DNA of 64,000 nt from NCBI RefSeq assembly GCF_001187785.1, contig NZ_CP012154.1:62001-126000 (forward strand), given 5' to 3'. How positions within the stretch are numbered: the first letter of the stretch is position 1; the number at the start of each line of letters is the position of its first letter. Below are positions 17,061 through 24,651 of the stretch, in pieces. A program made the position numbers and the translations under genes. The stretch is from Wenzhouxiangella marina (lineage in GTDB: Bacteria > Pseudomonadota > Gammaproteobacteria > Xanthomonadales > Wenzhouxiangellaceae). The notes beneath the pieces were generated by a model. It was not told where the DNA came from. It saw only the letters and a list, made by a program, of their open reading frames with translations, and did no database searches.

Positions 17061-17164
17061 GATGTGCTCCTCGATGATGTTGGTTTCGGACTGAATTCGG
17101 GTGCTTCAGTCGAAACAACGCGCGGGAGCGGGAGAAGGGGTTAAGGATTTCGCGAGCCGCTTTT

Positions 17165-17626
17165 TCAACGACGGTTCAGGCGCTCTCGAAGGCGCTCTCG
17201 AAGGCCCTCGCAATGGTGTTCGGCGGCGGCCTCGATATCGGTAATCTGGCCGATTTCAACCGGCCAGAGCATCCAGTTGCCCTCTGGACCGACCCGGATC
17301 GTTCCCGTGATGCTGACGCACCGACCGTTGAGGGGCGCTGCTTTCTCTCGCATGGGTCTCGAGGCCTCCAGCGCGGCGCGTATGGCGTTGCGGTCATGGC
17401 CATGGTGTCCGATGAAATCCACCCACAGGGAACCGGTCTGTCCTCGGAGGGCCTGCGATTCGAACTCGAGATCCAGCAGCCCGACGACCGTCAGGCGGCG
17501 GTCGTGGAAGAACCGTTCGCCACCAAGCACCGCGTCGACACCGAATCGGTCAGGCTCGTCTGCAAGCACTGAACTTGCCGCCAGGCAGACGATCAGGGTC
17601 AGCAATGGATAGCTGCGCGCATGCAT
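17165..17626 (-). CDS. Small secreted protein of unknown function
   Basis: The 153-residue product has a signal peptide (Y-P-L-L-T-L-I-V-C-L-A-A-S-S-V-L-A). A beta-rich domain follows, with 'R-R-L-T-V-V-G-L-L-D-L-E-F-E-S-Q-A-L' and 'G-R-C-V-S-I-T-G-T-I-R'. The alternation of strands and Gly turns resembles an OB-like fold, but this is weak. It ends in an Arg-rich tail with two L-R-E-R-L repeats. It sits just upstream of the VWA gene on the same strand, after a 104-bp gap. No assigned function. Confidence 0.55.
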   Translation of the reverse strand: MHARSYPLLTLIVCLAASSVLADEPDRFGVDAVLGGERFFHDRRLTVVGLLDLEFESQALRGQTGSLWVDFIGHHGHDRNAIRAALEASRPMREKAAPLNGRCVSITGTIRVGPEGNWMLWPVEIGQITDIEAAAEHHCEGLRERLRERLNRR

Positions 17627-18029
17627 CCCCGGATTCTATCGTGCCATGCAGACAGACGCGCATGGCAGGCTCAGGGGAAGCAGGATGCGCGCGCCAAGCG
17701 GCCGATCAATGCAGGACCCTTTCAATCGCATCCGTGATGCCGCCGCCATAGGGCCGGGTCATGACCTTCGGGCACTCCATCGCAGGCGGTCTCGCCGCAG
17801 CCTCGCAGGCGGCTGTACCGGTCCAGTTGCTCGTCGCTCAGCAGCGGCAAGGTCTCGAGGTGCGCGTGGGGATGGACGTAGCGTAGCTCGCTTGACCGGC
17901 GTCCTCTGTTGGCGAACCGTCCCCCTCTCCTTGACCGATTTCCCGCCCGAATGCCGCTAGACATGGCTAAGGAAGCGGCCGATTCAGACCTTCGAGCCGC
18001 ATTGCTTGACTCTGAAGGAGATGAAAACG
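17627..18029. other. Intergenic region with a possible gene remnant, 403 bp
   Basis: The region lies between the leftward secreted protein and the rightward gene at 18030. Apart from the possible remnant described at 17722-17890 and the ribosome-binding site AAGGAG at 18015-18020, nothing clear was seen. Confidence 0.4.
17722..17890 (-). pseudogene. Possible 3' remnant of a His-rich periplasmic (Spy/CpxP-like) gene
   Basis: In one frame the last 54 codons read 'L-R-Y-V-H-P-H-A-H-L-E-T-L-P-L-L-S-D-E-Q-L-D-R-Y-S-R-L-R-G' and end in a His/Asp-rich tail. The 'L-S-D-E-Q-L-D-R-Y-S-R-L-R-G' pattern resembles the C-terminal helix of LTxxQ/Spy-type proteins. Upstream codons become Arg/Gly-rich junk with no signal peptide, so if real it is a truncated remnant. 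Confidence is low. Confidence 0.25.
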
Positions 18030-18560
18030 ATGTTGCGTTGGAGTGGTCTGCTCTTTGTTTCGATGATTGGATGGCTTGGCGCGGCTCAGGCGGAGACCGT
18101 GACCATGTCCTTCGGCGGCCTGACGTCGGGAGTGACGGTCTACGAGGAGAATCAACTCCGGCTCGTCAGCAACGCCGCGATGTTCGTCAGCGGCACCTCA
18201 CTGCCGGATCCACCGGGCTTGCTCCCGAGCAGCTTGGGCATGCAGTTCACGCTGACCGCGCTGCACGGCGGCACCTTCGACATGATCAGTATCGACATCC
18301 GCGAGCTGAATGAAAGTCTGGGCCCGCAGTCCCTGAGCTTCATCGGCACGCGTGAGGACAACAGTACCGTTCAGGTCTCGATCAACACCGACGGGGTCTG
18401 TTGTCAGGCCGGCGACAATTTCGGCGTGGAGACCTTCGATCTGTCCGCGATGACGGGTCTGGTCTCCCTCCAGTGGTTCAGTAGCCTGGTCTCCTACGAC
18501 GACATCGTCGCCACGCTGATCCCTCCTGACGCCGTGTTCGAGGACCGCTTCGAGTTCTGA
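18030..18560 (+). CDS. Secreted beta-rich protein ending in an F-x-D-R-F-E tail
   Basis: The ATG at 18030 is chosen because AAGGAG (18015-18020) sits at proper spacing; an ATG at 18021 is too close. The 176-residue product has a signal peptide ('L-R-W-S-G-L-L-F-V-S-M-I-G-W-L-G-A-A-Q-A'). Its compact beta-sandwich-like domain holds 'F-T-L-T-A-L-H-G-G-T-F-D-M-I-S-I-D-I' and 'G-V-E-T-F-D-L-S', resembling PEP-CTERM-style 'NF038126-like' secreted domains. Only the fold type is suggested, not a function. The C terminus is A-V-F-E-D-R-F-E-F, matching the tail on three other secreted proteins here. It is convergent with the TonB receptor. Confidence 0.7.
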   Translation: MLRWSGLLFVSMIGWLGAAQAETVTMSFGGLTSGVTVYEENQLRLVSNAAMFVSGTSLPDPPGLLPSSLGMQFTLTALHGGTFDMISIDIRELNESLGPQSLSFIGTREDNSTVQVSINTDGVCCQAGDNFGVETFDLSAMTGLVSLQWFSSLVSYDDIVATLIPPDAVFEDRFEF

Positions 18561-18594
18561 CCCGGGCCGAGCGTCGACATCGCCCGGTCCGTGC

Positions 18595-21243
18595 TCAGAA
18601 CCGCTGCCGGTAGCGCAGCCAGGCGATCCGTCCGTAATCGTCGTAGAGGCGGGGGCCATTGATCAATCCGGCATACGGCTGGCGTCGGTCCGCGAGATTA
18701 TCGACGCCAAGCGACACGTGGCCATTCCAGGGCGAATCCCAGGCCAGCTGGACGTCGTGGGTGGTCCAGCTCGGGAGTTCGGTACGGCTGCGTCGGCGTT
18801 GCGAAGCGATATGGTTCACCACCCAGCTCAGGGTCAGATCGCGAAACCGGGCGCGGGTGAACCATTGGCCGCGCCACTCGGGCACACCGGGCAGACCGAC
18901 GAGGTCGGAGCTGGAGTTGTCGCTGGCGCGATCCAGCCAGGAGGCCCGTAGCGTGCTTGCCAGATCGAGCCAGTCGTTGGCCCATCGGCTGTCCACCTGC
19001 AGATCGATCCCACGGCGTTCCGCGCGGCCCCCATTGACCAGGCCGTTCTGCACGAAGATCCAGGCGACTTCGTTCAAGACCGATTGATCCGGATCGATCG
19101 GTTGGATCAAGACTGCCAGCCCCTCCTCCGGGAAGTCCTGGCCAGCGTTGATCAGGGCGATGGACTGGTCGGGGCAACGGATTGCGACGCCGAAGAAGCA
19201 GTCGACGATGCCCGCGGGTCCGAGCCGTCGAGCTCGGCCGGTCAGGTCCAGGTCGAAGGCATCGACGGAAATCGACAGCTGCGGGCCCAGATCGGCACGC
19301 AAGCCAATGCTCCATTGGTGGGCGATTTCGTAACGGAGGGCGGGATTGCGAGTGGTTCGCGATTCAATGCGATAGCGGCAGTCGGTCAGGTCCAGGCCCA
19401 GGTAGTCACACAGCGCCTGACTTTGCGGCAGTGCGGGAACGACAAGATCCGGCTCAACCGGGAACTGAAGCCCCTGCCCGAGCAAGGGCGGTTGGCCGCT
19501 GCGAGTCCATGCTGCTCTGACGCTGAAGGCCTCGTTCAGGGTCCATCGGGTGCTGGCGCGGGCATTCAGGACCGTTCCCAGATCGTCTGCCCGATCCCAG
19601 CGCAGGGCCAGCTGCGACTGCAGGCGCTCTCCCCAGGGCGCTTCGGCTTCGCTGAACAGACTCCAGACATCACGTTCGGCCTGCATCCGGTTGAGGCGCG
19701 GCAACAGCTCGTATCTGGTGTTGATCGATGCAGTGGTCGGCCGAATTTCCAGCTGTTCTTCCCGCCACTCGACACCGATACCCAGTCGAACCGGCCCTCC
19801 GGACAGATTCACGAAACTACCGCGGGCTGCGGCCCGCAGGTGCCAGTCCTGCCAACGGGATCTTGAGCGCAGGTCGGCTTCCATGCCCTCCAGGACCGAC
19901 GGCGGCACATCGCCGATGTCATACAGGTTGTAGCGCCCATCCAGCAGTGCTTCATGGGCGGCCGGCAGGAGGAGGGAATTGGTGCCTTCCGCATCGAGGC
20001 GGGCATTGTTGTAGCCGGCACCAAGATCAAGTGTGACCGGGCCGATCCGTTGAACGAGAGCCAGATCGAGTCTGGATGCGTCGGTGGTTTCGATGCGCTG
20101 AATCGGCCCGTTGGCCGCGAAGCTGTGTTCGATGAAAACTGGCTCGCTGGAGAGAGCGTCGAACTCGTTCCAGTCAGGGTTGAGTCCGCCCTCCTCCGGT
20201 GGCGTCGAGGGATGATTTGGACTCCCGGGGGGCAGAGCCGGAAGGCCGATCCCGGCCACATTGCGAGTAAAAACATGGGACGGCCAGCCCTGGCCGCGCA
20301 GGCGCGTTCTCGTTATGGTGGCAGCGACCGACAGCACTTTGTCAGACCCCATCTCGAAGGTGGCCCTCGAGAACAGGCTGCGGTTGTCGCTGGCCATATT
20401 GCGCTGCACATCCAGGCGTTGATCGTAGGCGCAGTAGCGAGTGCCATCCGCCAGCTGCAGCAGCTCGAAGCCGCGGCCTCGGCATCCAGCGCCATTGGGA
20501 ACTCGCTGCGGACCATCGGCCGAGTCGAACAAGAAGTTGTTGCCGAAAAGGCTGAGACCCGGAAACGCCTGGGCAGGCAGGTCATATTCATGCAGCGCCT
20601 CGCGTTGGTCGTGTCCGACACCGACAAGGAGCTTGCCACCGGCCCAGTGGGTTCCGAAAAGGGCCGAGGCTTCGCGCCGTTCCCCGCCCCGGTCGTTCGG
20701 CGCCGATGCACCGAGAGCGATCTCGCTGCCCTCGAAACCCGAACGTGTCACCAGGTTGATCACGCCGCCGACGGCGCCGGCTCCATGGACGGCAGCTGCA
20801 CCCTCGGGCAGCACTTCGATCCGCTCGATCATCGCCAGCGGCAGGGTCAGCAGGTTGACTGCCTGTCCGCTATGAGGATCGAGCGGCCAGCGCTGACCAT
20901 CCACGAGGACCCGCGTGTAGCCAGCGGGCAGGCCGCGGAGCTCGGCGCTGGCAAGGACTGGCTCATGCGTCAGCAGATTCAGGTAAGCACGCTCGCTGCC
21001 CGAAACGTTCAGCGGCAGGTCCCGCAGTAGTTCGGCCAGTGAGAACTGGCCCGAGGCCTCGATCCAGTCGCGATCGTAGACCTGAACGGGTCGTCCGCCA
21101 TCCGATCCCAGTCTCGAGGCCGTGGTGGATGCCTGCGCCCCACTCGCCGCCTCCGCTGCCGCCTCGTCACCACTGAATCCAAGTGCGGAATTCATAAGCG
21201 CCAGACTCAGACTCAGACCCACCCACATCCATGCATGCTTCAT
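18595..21243 (-). CDS. TonB-dependent outer-membrane receptor
   Basis: The ATG at 21243 has a GGGGAG site and opens a signal peptide (W-M-W-V-G-L-S-L-S-L-A-L-M-N-S-A-L-G). The mature protein has a plug domain ('S-L-A-E-L-L-R-D-L-P-L-N-V', 'E-L-R-G-L-P-A-G-Y-T-R-V-L-V-D-G', 'I-E-R-I-E-V-L-P-E-G-A-A-A-V-H-G-A-G-A-V-G-G-V-I-N'). A large beta-barrel follows, ending in R-Q-R-F with the C-terminal aromatic needed for BAM assembly. Total 882 residues is typical. A Ser/Ala/Thr-rich linker replaces an obvious TonB box. The ligand is unknown. It follows an S41 peptidase and a LytTR regulator on the same strand, suggesting uptake linked to peptide handling. Confidence 0.9.
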   Translation of the reverse strand: MKHAWMWVGLSLSLALMNSALGFSGDEAAAEAASGAQASTTASRLGSDGGRPVQVYDRDWIEASGQFSLAELLRDLPLNVSGSERAYLNLLTHEPVLASAELRGLPAGYTRVLVDGQRWPLDPHSGQAVNLLTLPLAMIERIEVLPEGAAAVHGAGAVGGVINLVTRSGFEGSEIALGASAPNDRGGERREASALFGTHWAGGKLLVGVGHDQREALHEYDLPAQAFPGLSLFGNNFLFDSADGPQRVPNGAGCRGRGFELLQLADGTRYCAYDQRLDVQRNMASDNRSLFSRATFEMGSDKVLSVAATITRTRLRGQGWPSHVFTRNVAGIGLPALPPGSPNHPSTPPEEGGLNPDWNEFDALSSEPVFIEHSFAANGPIQRIETTDASRLDLALVQRIGPVTLDLGAGYNNARLDAEGTNSLLLPAAHEALLDGRYNLYDIGDVPPSVLEGMEADLRSRSRWQDWHLRAAARGSFVNLSGGPVRLGIGVEWREEQLEIRPTTASINTRYELLPRLNRMQAERDVWSLFSEAEAPWGERLQSQLALRWDRADDLGTVLNARASTRWTLNEAFSVRAAWTRSGQPPLLGQGLQFPVEPDLVVPALPQSQALCDYLGLDLTDCRYRIESRTTRNPALRYEIAHQWSIGLRADLGPQLSISVDAFDLDLTGRARRLGPAGIVDCFFGVAIRCPDQSIALINAGQDFPEEGLAVLIQPIDPDQSVLNEVAWIFVQNGLVNGGRAERRGIDLQVDSRWANDWLDLASTLRASWLDRASDNSSSDLVGLPGVPEWRGQWFTRARFRDLTLSWVVNHIASQRRRSRTELPSWTTHDVQLAWDSPWNGHVSLGVDNLADRRQPYAGLINGPRLYDDYGRIAWLRYRQRF

Positions 21244-21561
21244 GTGCTTCTCCCCATCGCCGATTTCCGGAAGGCCGCTCCCGGGTGCGTCCCGAGCGCG
21301 GCCCATCCACGCGGCTTCAGTCTGGGTCGACATCGCTCCGGCCACCATGGATGGCCCGGGAAAAGGCCCTGAAGTTTCTCTGAAAGCTCGCTGAAATCGG
21401 GTCGCGAAGGCGACGTCTGGAGAACGTCCCGTTTCGTTTCCGACCCTCGGCATGCGGAGCAGGGGCTGGAATCGAGCTATCGTCCGACCCCGGCCGAGTT
21501 GTTCTCGATCGAAGCCACGACCGATGCCCTCGAATCGGTCGCCTGGCGGATTGAAGACGGC
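21244..21561. other. Intergenic region upstream of the TonB receptor, 318 bp
   Basis: The gap separates the S41 peptidase stop from the receptor start on the same strand. The receptor frame stays open through most of it but its translation there lacks signal-peptide character. The only sure element is the GGGGAG ribosome-binding site before 21243. A separate receptor promoter is likely in this gap. Confidence 0.4.
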
Positions 21562-22566
21562 TCAGGATTCGTCGATCAAAGCCAGCGCACGATCCAGCGC
21601 GGCCTCCGCGGCGACTTCGATGTCGGGCTCGACGCCTCGGCGATCGAGACGTTCCAGGCTCGGGGTGACATAGTCCGCCACCGGTACGAACAAGCGCAAG
21701 GTGTCGTCCAGCGGGAAATGCTCGGCGCTGAGCATGGCGCCGGCGGTGCGTTCGCCGAGGATGGGAATGCCGGATTCCTGCAGGCGGCGCGCGAGGGGCT
21801 CGCAGGTGCTGGCCGTGTCGCCGTCGACGAGGATCAGGGTCTGTCCCTCGAAGATCGGCTCGTCGTGGGCGGGCAGGATCAGGCGGGCGGCGCCGTCGTT
21901 TCGCAACTTCCGTGCATAGGCCGCCAGATCGAGTTCGTCGAGGGCTTCGATGGCCTCGTATTGATCTGCGCTCGGGTAGTCGCCGTGTCGGTCGAACCAG
22001 CCACGTGCCAGAAAGGCGCCGGCATCGAGGGCGTCCCGATGCAGGGCGCGCGACAGGGCGACGGCCGTCGGGAAGGAGCCACCGGGGTTGCCGCGGAGGT
22101 CGATGATCAGGGCCCGCGGCTGGCGCTCGATGACGGTGGCGAGAATCTCGCTGAACTCGGCGGGATCACCCTCGAACATCCGGATCCGGACCAGTGCGAC
22201 GTCCTCGCGCGGCCATTCCAGGCTGATCATGGCTTCGGCCTCTCCTGCGGGCGTCGGCGGCGACTGCCATTTCAGGCGGAAATGGGTGAAGGGCAAGGCC
22301 TCGGCGGCGTCGTTGAAGGCGCGACGGAAGTCGTCATCGTCGAGGGCCTGGGTGGCCGGATCGCGCAGGATGGCGGTGAAGTTCGCCCATGACTCGCCCT
22401 TGACGAAGGCCGGGTTGGCTACGGCCGCTTCGGCGGTGGCGATGGCGCGTTCGACGAGCGCGGCCCTGGGGCCAGGCTCAGCGGCTCGATCGGCGTGGAC
22501 GCAAGGCGCGCCCAAGGCCAGCATGACCGCAAGGGTGGCGCTTTGGATAAGGGGCTTGAATCGCAT
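21562..22566 (-). CDS. Secreted S41-family peptidase-like protein
   Basis: The 334-residue product starts at the ATG at 22566 and has a signal peptide (F-K-P-L-I-Q-S-A-T-L-A-V-M-L-A-L-G-A-P-C-V-H-A). The S41 core is clear: 'A-L-I-I-D-L-R-G-N-P-G-G', 'V-D-G-D-T-A-S-T-C-E-P-L-A', 'L-G-E-R-T-A-G-A-M' and 'R-R-G-V-E-P-D-I-E-V'. The Ser in the D-T-A-S motif is the expected nucleophile. The Lys of CtpA-type dyads is replaced by Arg in G-E-R-T, fitting IRBP/tricorn-core-like S41 members. No PDZ domain is present. The upstream frame (to 23454) is a shadow across the LytTR gene. It shares its strand with the LytTR and TonB genes. Confidence 0.82.
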   Translation of the reverse strand: MRFKPLIQSATLAVMLALGAPCVHADRAAEPGPRAALVERAIATAEAAVANPAFVKGESWANFTAILRDPATQALDDDDFRRAFNDAAEALPFTHFRLKWQSPPTPAGEAEAMISLEWPREDVALVRIRMFEGDPAEFSEILATVIERQPRALIIDLRGNPGGSFPTAVALSRALHRDALDAGAFLARGWFDRHGDYPSADQYEAIEALDELDLAAYARKLRNDGAARLILPAHDEPIFEGQTLILVDGDTASTCEPLARRLQESGIPILGERTAGAMLSAEHFPLDDTLRLFVPVADYVTPSLERLDRRGVEPDIEVAAEAALDRALALIDES

Positions 22567-22688
22567 GGCAGGACTCGCTGGGTTGACGGACGAAGCTCCA
22601 TTCTTGGGCCCGAAAACCCACCGGTCCAGCGGGGTTTGACGAAGCTGAAGCTTGTTTGACGACGATGAAGGGCCGCTGTGGGCCTGCC

Positions 22689-23534
22689 TCAGACTTCGCC
22701 CGCGGCGGCCTCCAGACGCGCAAGCTCGAAGCGAGGTGACACGGGGACGTCGCGATCGCTGCCTTCGAGTCGGACGAGGCGCTTGCGGGCATTTCCCTCG
22801 ATGGCCTGGACGCGTGCGGGGTTGATGAGATAGGAACGATGTACGCGCAGGGCATCGGGAAGCTGGGACTCGATCTCGGCCAGGGTGGCGCGGAACATCC
22901 GTGCTGCGGTCTGACCACGGCGCCGATAGTGCAGCGTGACGTAATTCTGCTCGGCTTCGGCCAGGATGAACTCCGAGGGTGCCAGCCGCAGGCGATCGTC
23001 CTGGTTGCGCCCGGTCAGCACGATGCGCTCTTCGCCCACCCGATCGCCCAGCATGGCGATCAACGAGCGCCGGATCAGCATCGCGGGCGGCGCCAGCAAG
23101 GGCAGATAGGGAATGGCGATGAACAGGGAAAAATCCTTCCACTGGTCGAAGCGGAGCGGCTGCTGGTTGATGACCAGAGTGTTGTAGAGATAGGCCGCGT
23201 TGAAGACCAGCAGGACCAGCAGAGCCAGGGAGGCCAGTTCGTGGCCCAGCCGCCAGACGCTGCCCCTGCGCTCGATCCACCAGCGCGACAGGCCGTGAAC
23301 CAGCAGGAAGGGCAGCAGCACGCACAGTCCGTAGCCGGACAGTCGCAGGTTGCGAAAAGAGGCTTCGTAGCGGTCGGTGCCGAAGGGCTCGAAGAACAGC
23401 AGGGTAAACACGACCAGGGCGCCGACGGTGCTGCCGACCCCGATCGGCAGCCACCAGGAGTCGACGAAACGCAGCGGCCGCAGAAGCCTCGCGCGGAGCG
23501 TCGAACCGATTCCTCTGTTTCCCTTGCCAGGCAT
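22689..23534 (-). CDS. Membrane-bound LytTR-type transcriptional regulator
   Basis: The ATG at 23534 gives 281 residues. Four predicted membrane helices (about residues 25-50, 65-85, 100-122, 135-155) are followed by a cytoplasmic LytTR DNA-binding domain (about 185-275). The LytTR hallmarks are 'I-L-A-E-A-E-Q-N-Y-V-T-L-H-Y', 'F-R-A-T-L-A-E-I-E-S-Q-L', and 'R-V-H-R-S-Y-L-I-N-P-A-R-V'. There is no receiver domain, so it senses through its membrane part rather than by phosphotransfer. A 122-bp gap separates it from the S41 gene downstream. It probably regulates this cluster, which is an inference from adjacency. Confidence 0.85.
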   Translation of the reverse strand: MPGKGNRGIGSTLRARLLRPLRFVDSWWLPIGVGSTVGALVVFTLLFFEPFGTDRYEASFRNLRLSGYGLCVLLPFLLVHGLSRWWIERRGSVWRLGHELASLALLVLLVFNAAYLYNTLVINQQPLRFDQWKDFSLFIAIPYLPLLAPPAMLIRRSLIAMLGDRVGEERIVLTGRNQDDRLRLAPSEFILAEAEQNYVTLHYRRRGQTAARMFRATLAEIESQLPDALRVHRSYLINPARVQAIEGNARKRLVRLEGSDRDVPVSPRFELARLEAAAGEV

Positions 23535-23697
23535 GAGGCCTAGCTTACCTGCTCGAATTTGCTCACGGCGAACGGCGCCTCCGGATGCATCGCCGCTGCC
23601 TGGGGCTGCTGGCACCATCTCGGTGGCCCGGTCGAACCGCGTCGGCTGCCAGGGCCGAGCGTTTAGCAGAGCCGGGAATCAGCGCCGACAATCAACC

Positions 23698-23717
23698 GGG
23701 GAGTGCGTGCACTCCCC
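23698..23717. other. Perfect 9-bp hairpin after the GFNPQPEPP gene
   Basis: GGGGAGTGC pairs perfectly with GCACTCCCC across two bases, 20 bp beyond the stop of the gene at 23737. No T-tract follows on either strand, so it is not a standard intrinsic terminator. Confidence 0.4.
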
Positions 23718-23736
23718 GAAGGAATTCCAGCGCGAA

Positions 23737-24396
23737 TCAGCGGAGCTGGATCCTATTGCCCCGCGCATCGCTGAGGGCCAGGTCCACGGTGACTGCGTCC
23801 GAGTCCAGTTCGCGCAGATCCACCCGCAGGCCGAAGGCCGGCATGGCAGGCGGTTCGGGCTGTGGATCGAAGCCGACCAGAATGCCGGGCGGGACGAGGA
23901 CGTCGTTCACAGCGGCGCGAATGCTGAGATCTAGATGAACGACTGAACGGTCCGAATAGAGTGCGGCTATGCGGAAGCCGCCGCGGCAGGACTCGGGGAT
24001 GCGAACTTCGCGGAAGACCGGGTAGAGCTTGATGTCGACCGGGAGCTCGCAGGAATCGCCCTCCAGGGACATCTGGATCAAGCGAGCACGGCTGTCACCG
24101 ATGCCGATCAGCATCTCCAATTGCCCGGTTTCGATGCCGCTGAACACGACGCTCGGCGTCGGTGAGGAAAGGTCTCCCGAGATCATCAGTCGTGCCGGCG
24201 GTTCGGGCTGCGGATTGAAGCCCACGAGCACGGCGTCGGGCAAGACGCCGACCAGGTCATCTCGGACTTCAGGTTGATAGATCACGCTGCCGGCGCTGGC
24301 CGTACTGGCGACCAGCAGGCCGACGCTCAAGGCGCAGGCCATCGTGGCGTTGCGGCGGGTTCGCGGGTTGACGAATTTGCGGATCATGGTTTTCAT
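23737..24396 (-). CDS. Secreted protein with two GFNPQPEPP-type motifs
   Basis: The 219-residue product starts at 24396 (GAGGAACGCC before the ATG) and has a signal peptide ('T-M-A-C-A-L-S-V-G-L-L-V-A-S-T-A-S-A'). Two nearly identical motifs, L-V-G-F-N-P-Q-P-E-P-P-A and L-V-G-F-D-P-Q-P-E-P-P-A, occur about 115 residues apart. Each leads into a short beta domain. I recall similar G-F-N-P-Q-P-E-P-P repeats in uncharacterised secreted proteins of other bacteria; function is unknown. The two Cys (D-S-C-E-L, E-S-C-R-G) may pair. It is 255 bp downstream of the large secreted protein on the same strand, but a terminator lies between them. Confidence 0.7.
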   Translation of the reverse strand: MKTMIRKFVNPRTRRNATMACALSVGLLVASTASAGSVIYQPEVRDDLVGVLPDAVLVGFNPQPEPPARLMISGDLSSPTPSVVFSGIETGQLEMLIGIGDSRARLIQMSLEGDSCELPVDIKLYPVFREVRIPESCRGGFRIAALYSDRSVVHLDLSIRAAVNDVLVPPGILVGFDPQPEPPAMPAFGLRVDLRELDSDAVTVDLALSDARGNRIQLR

Positions 24397-24540
24397 GGCG
24401 TTCCTCGATCAGACGATGAATGGGTCTTGTCCTGATCAATGCCGCCGCGGGCAGAATCGCACATCTGTCTCTGTCGGACCGCTTTTGAATCCTGATCCGC
24501 GGAACGCCTTGGTGACGCAGACGCCCTTGCCTTCATTGCA

Positions 24541-24570
24541 TAAAAAAGGCCCCGGCAGTGCGCCGGGGCC
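24541..24570 (-). terminator. Intrinsic terminator of the 1127-residue secreted protein gene
   Basis: A perfect 9-bp stem (GGCCCCGGC at 24548-24556 with GCCGGGGCC at 24562-24570) has a 5-nt loop. Read on the minus strand it is followed by six T. It lies about 80 bp after the stop at 24652. Confidence 0.88.
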
Positions 24571-24651
24571 AGGTTCAGGGATCGGAGGGCAGCGATCCCG
24601 GAAGAAGCTCAGGCTTGCGGGCCGCCGAGCGACCCGCAGCCATCGTCGGTC

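Noticed and set aside
21562-23454. A longer start for the S41 peptidase (630 codons)
   Set aside because: The extension runs antisense-like in a different frame through the LytTR gene. The signal peptide begins at 22566.
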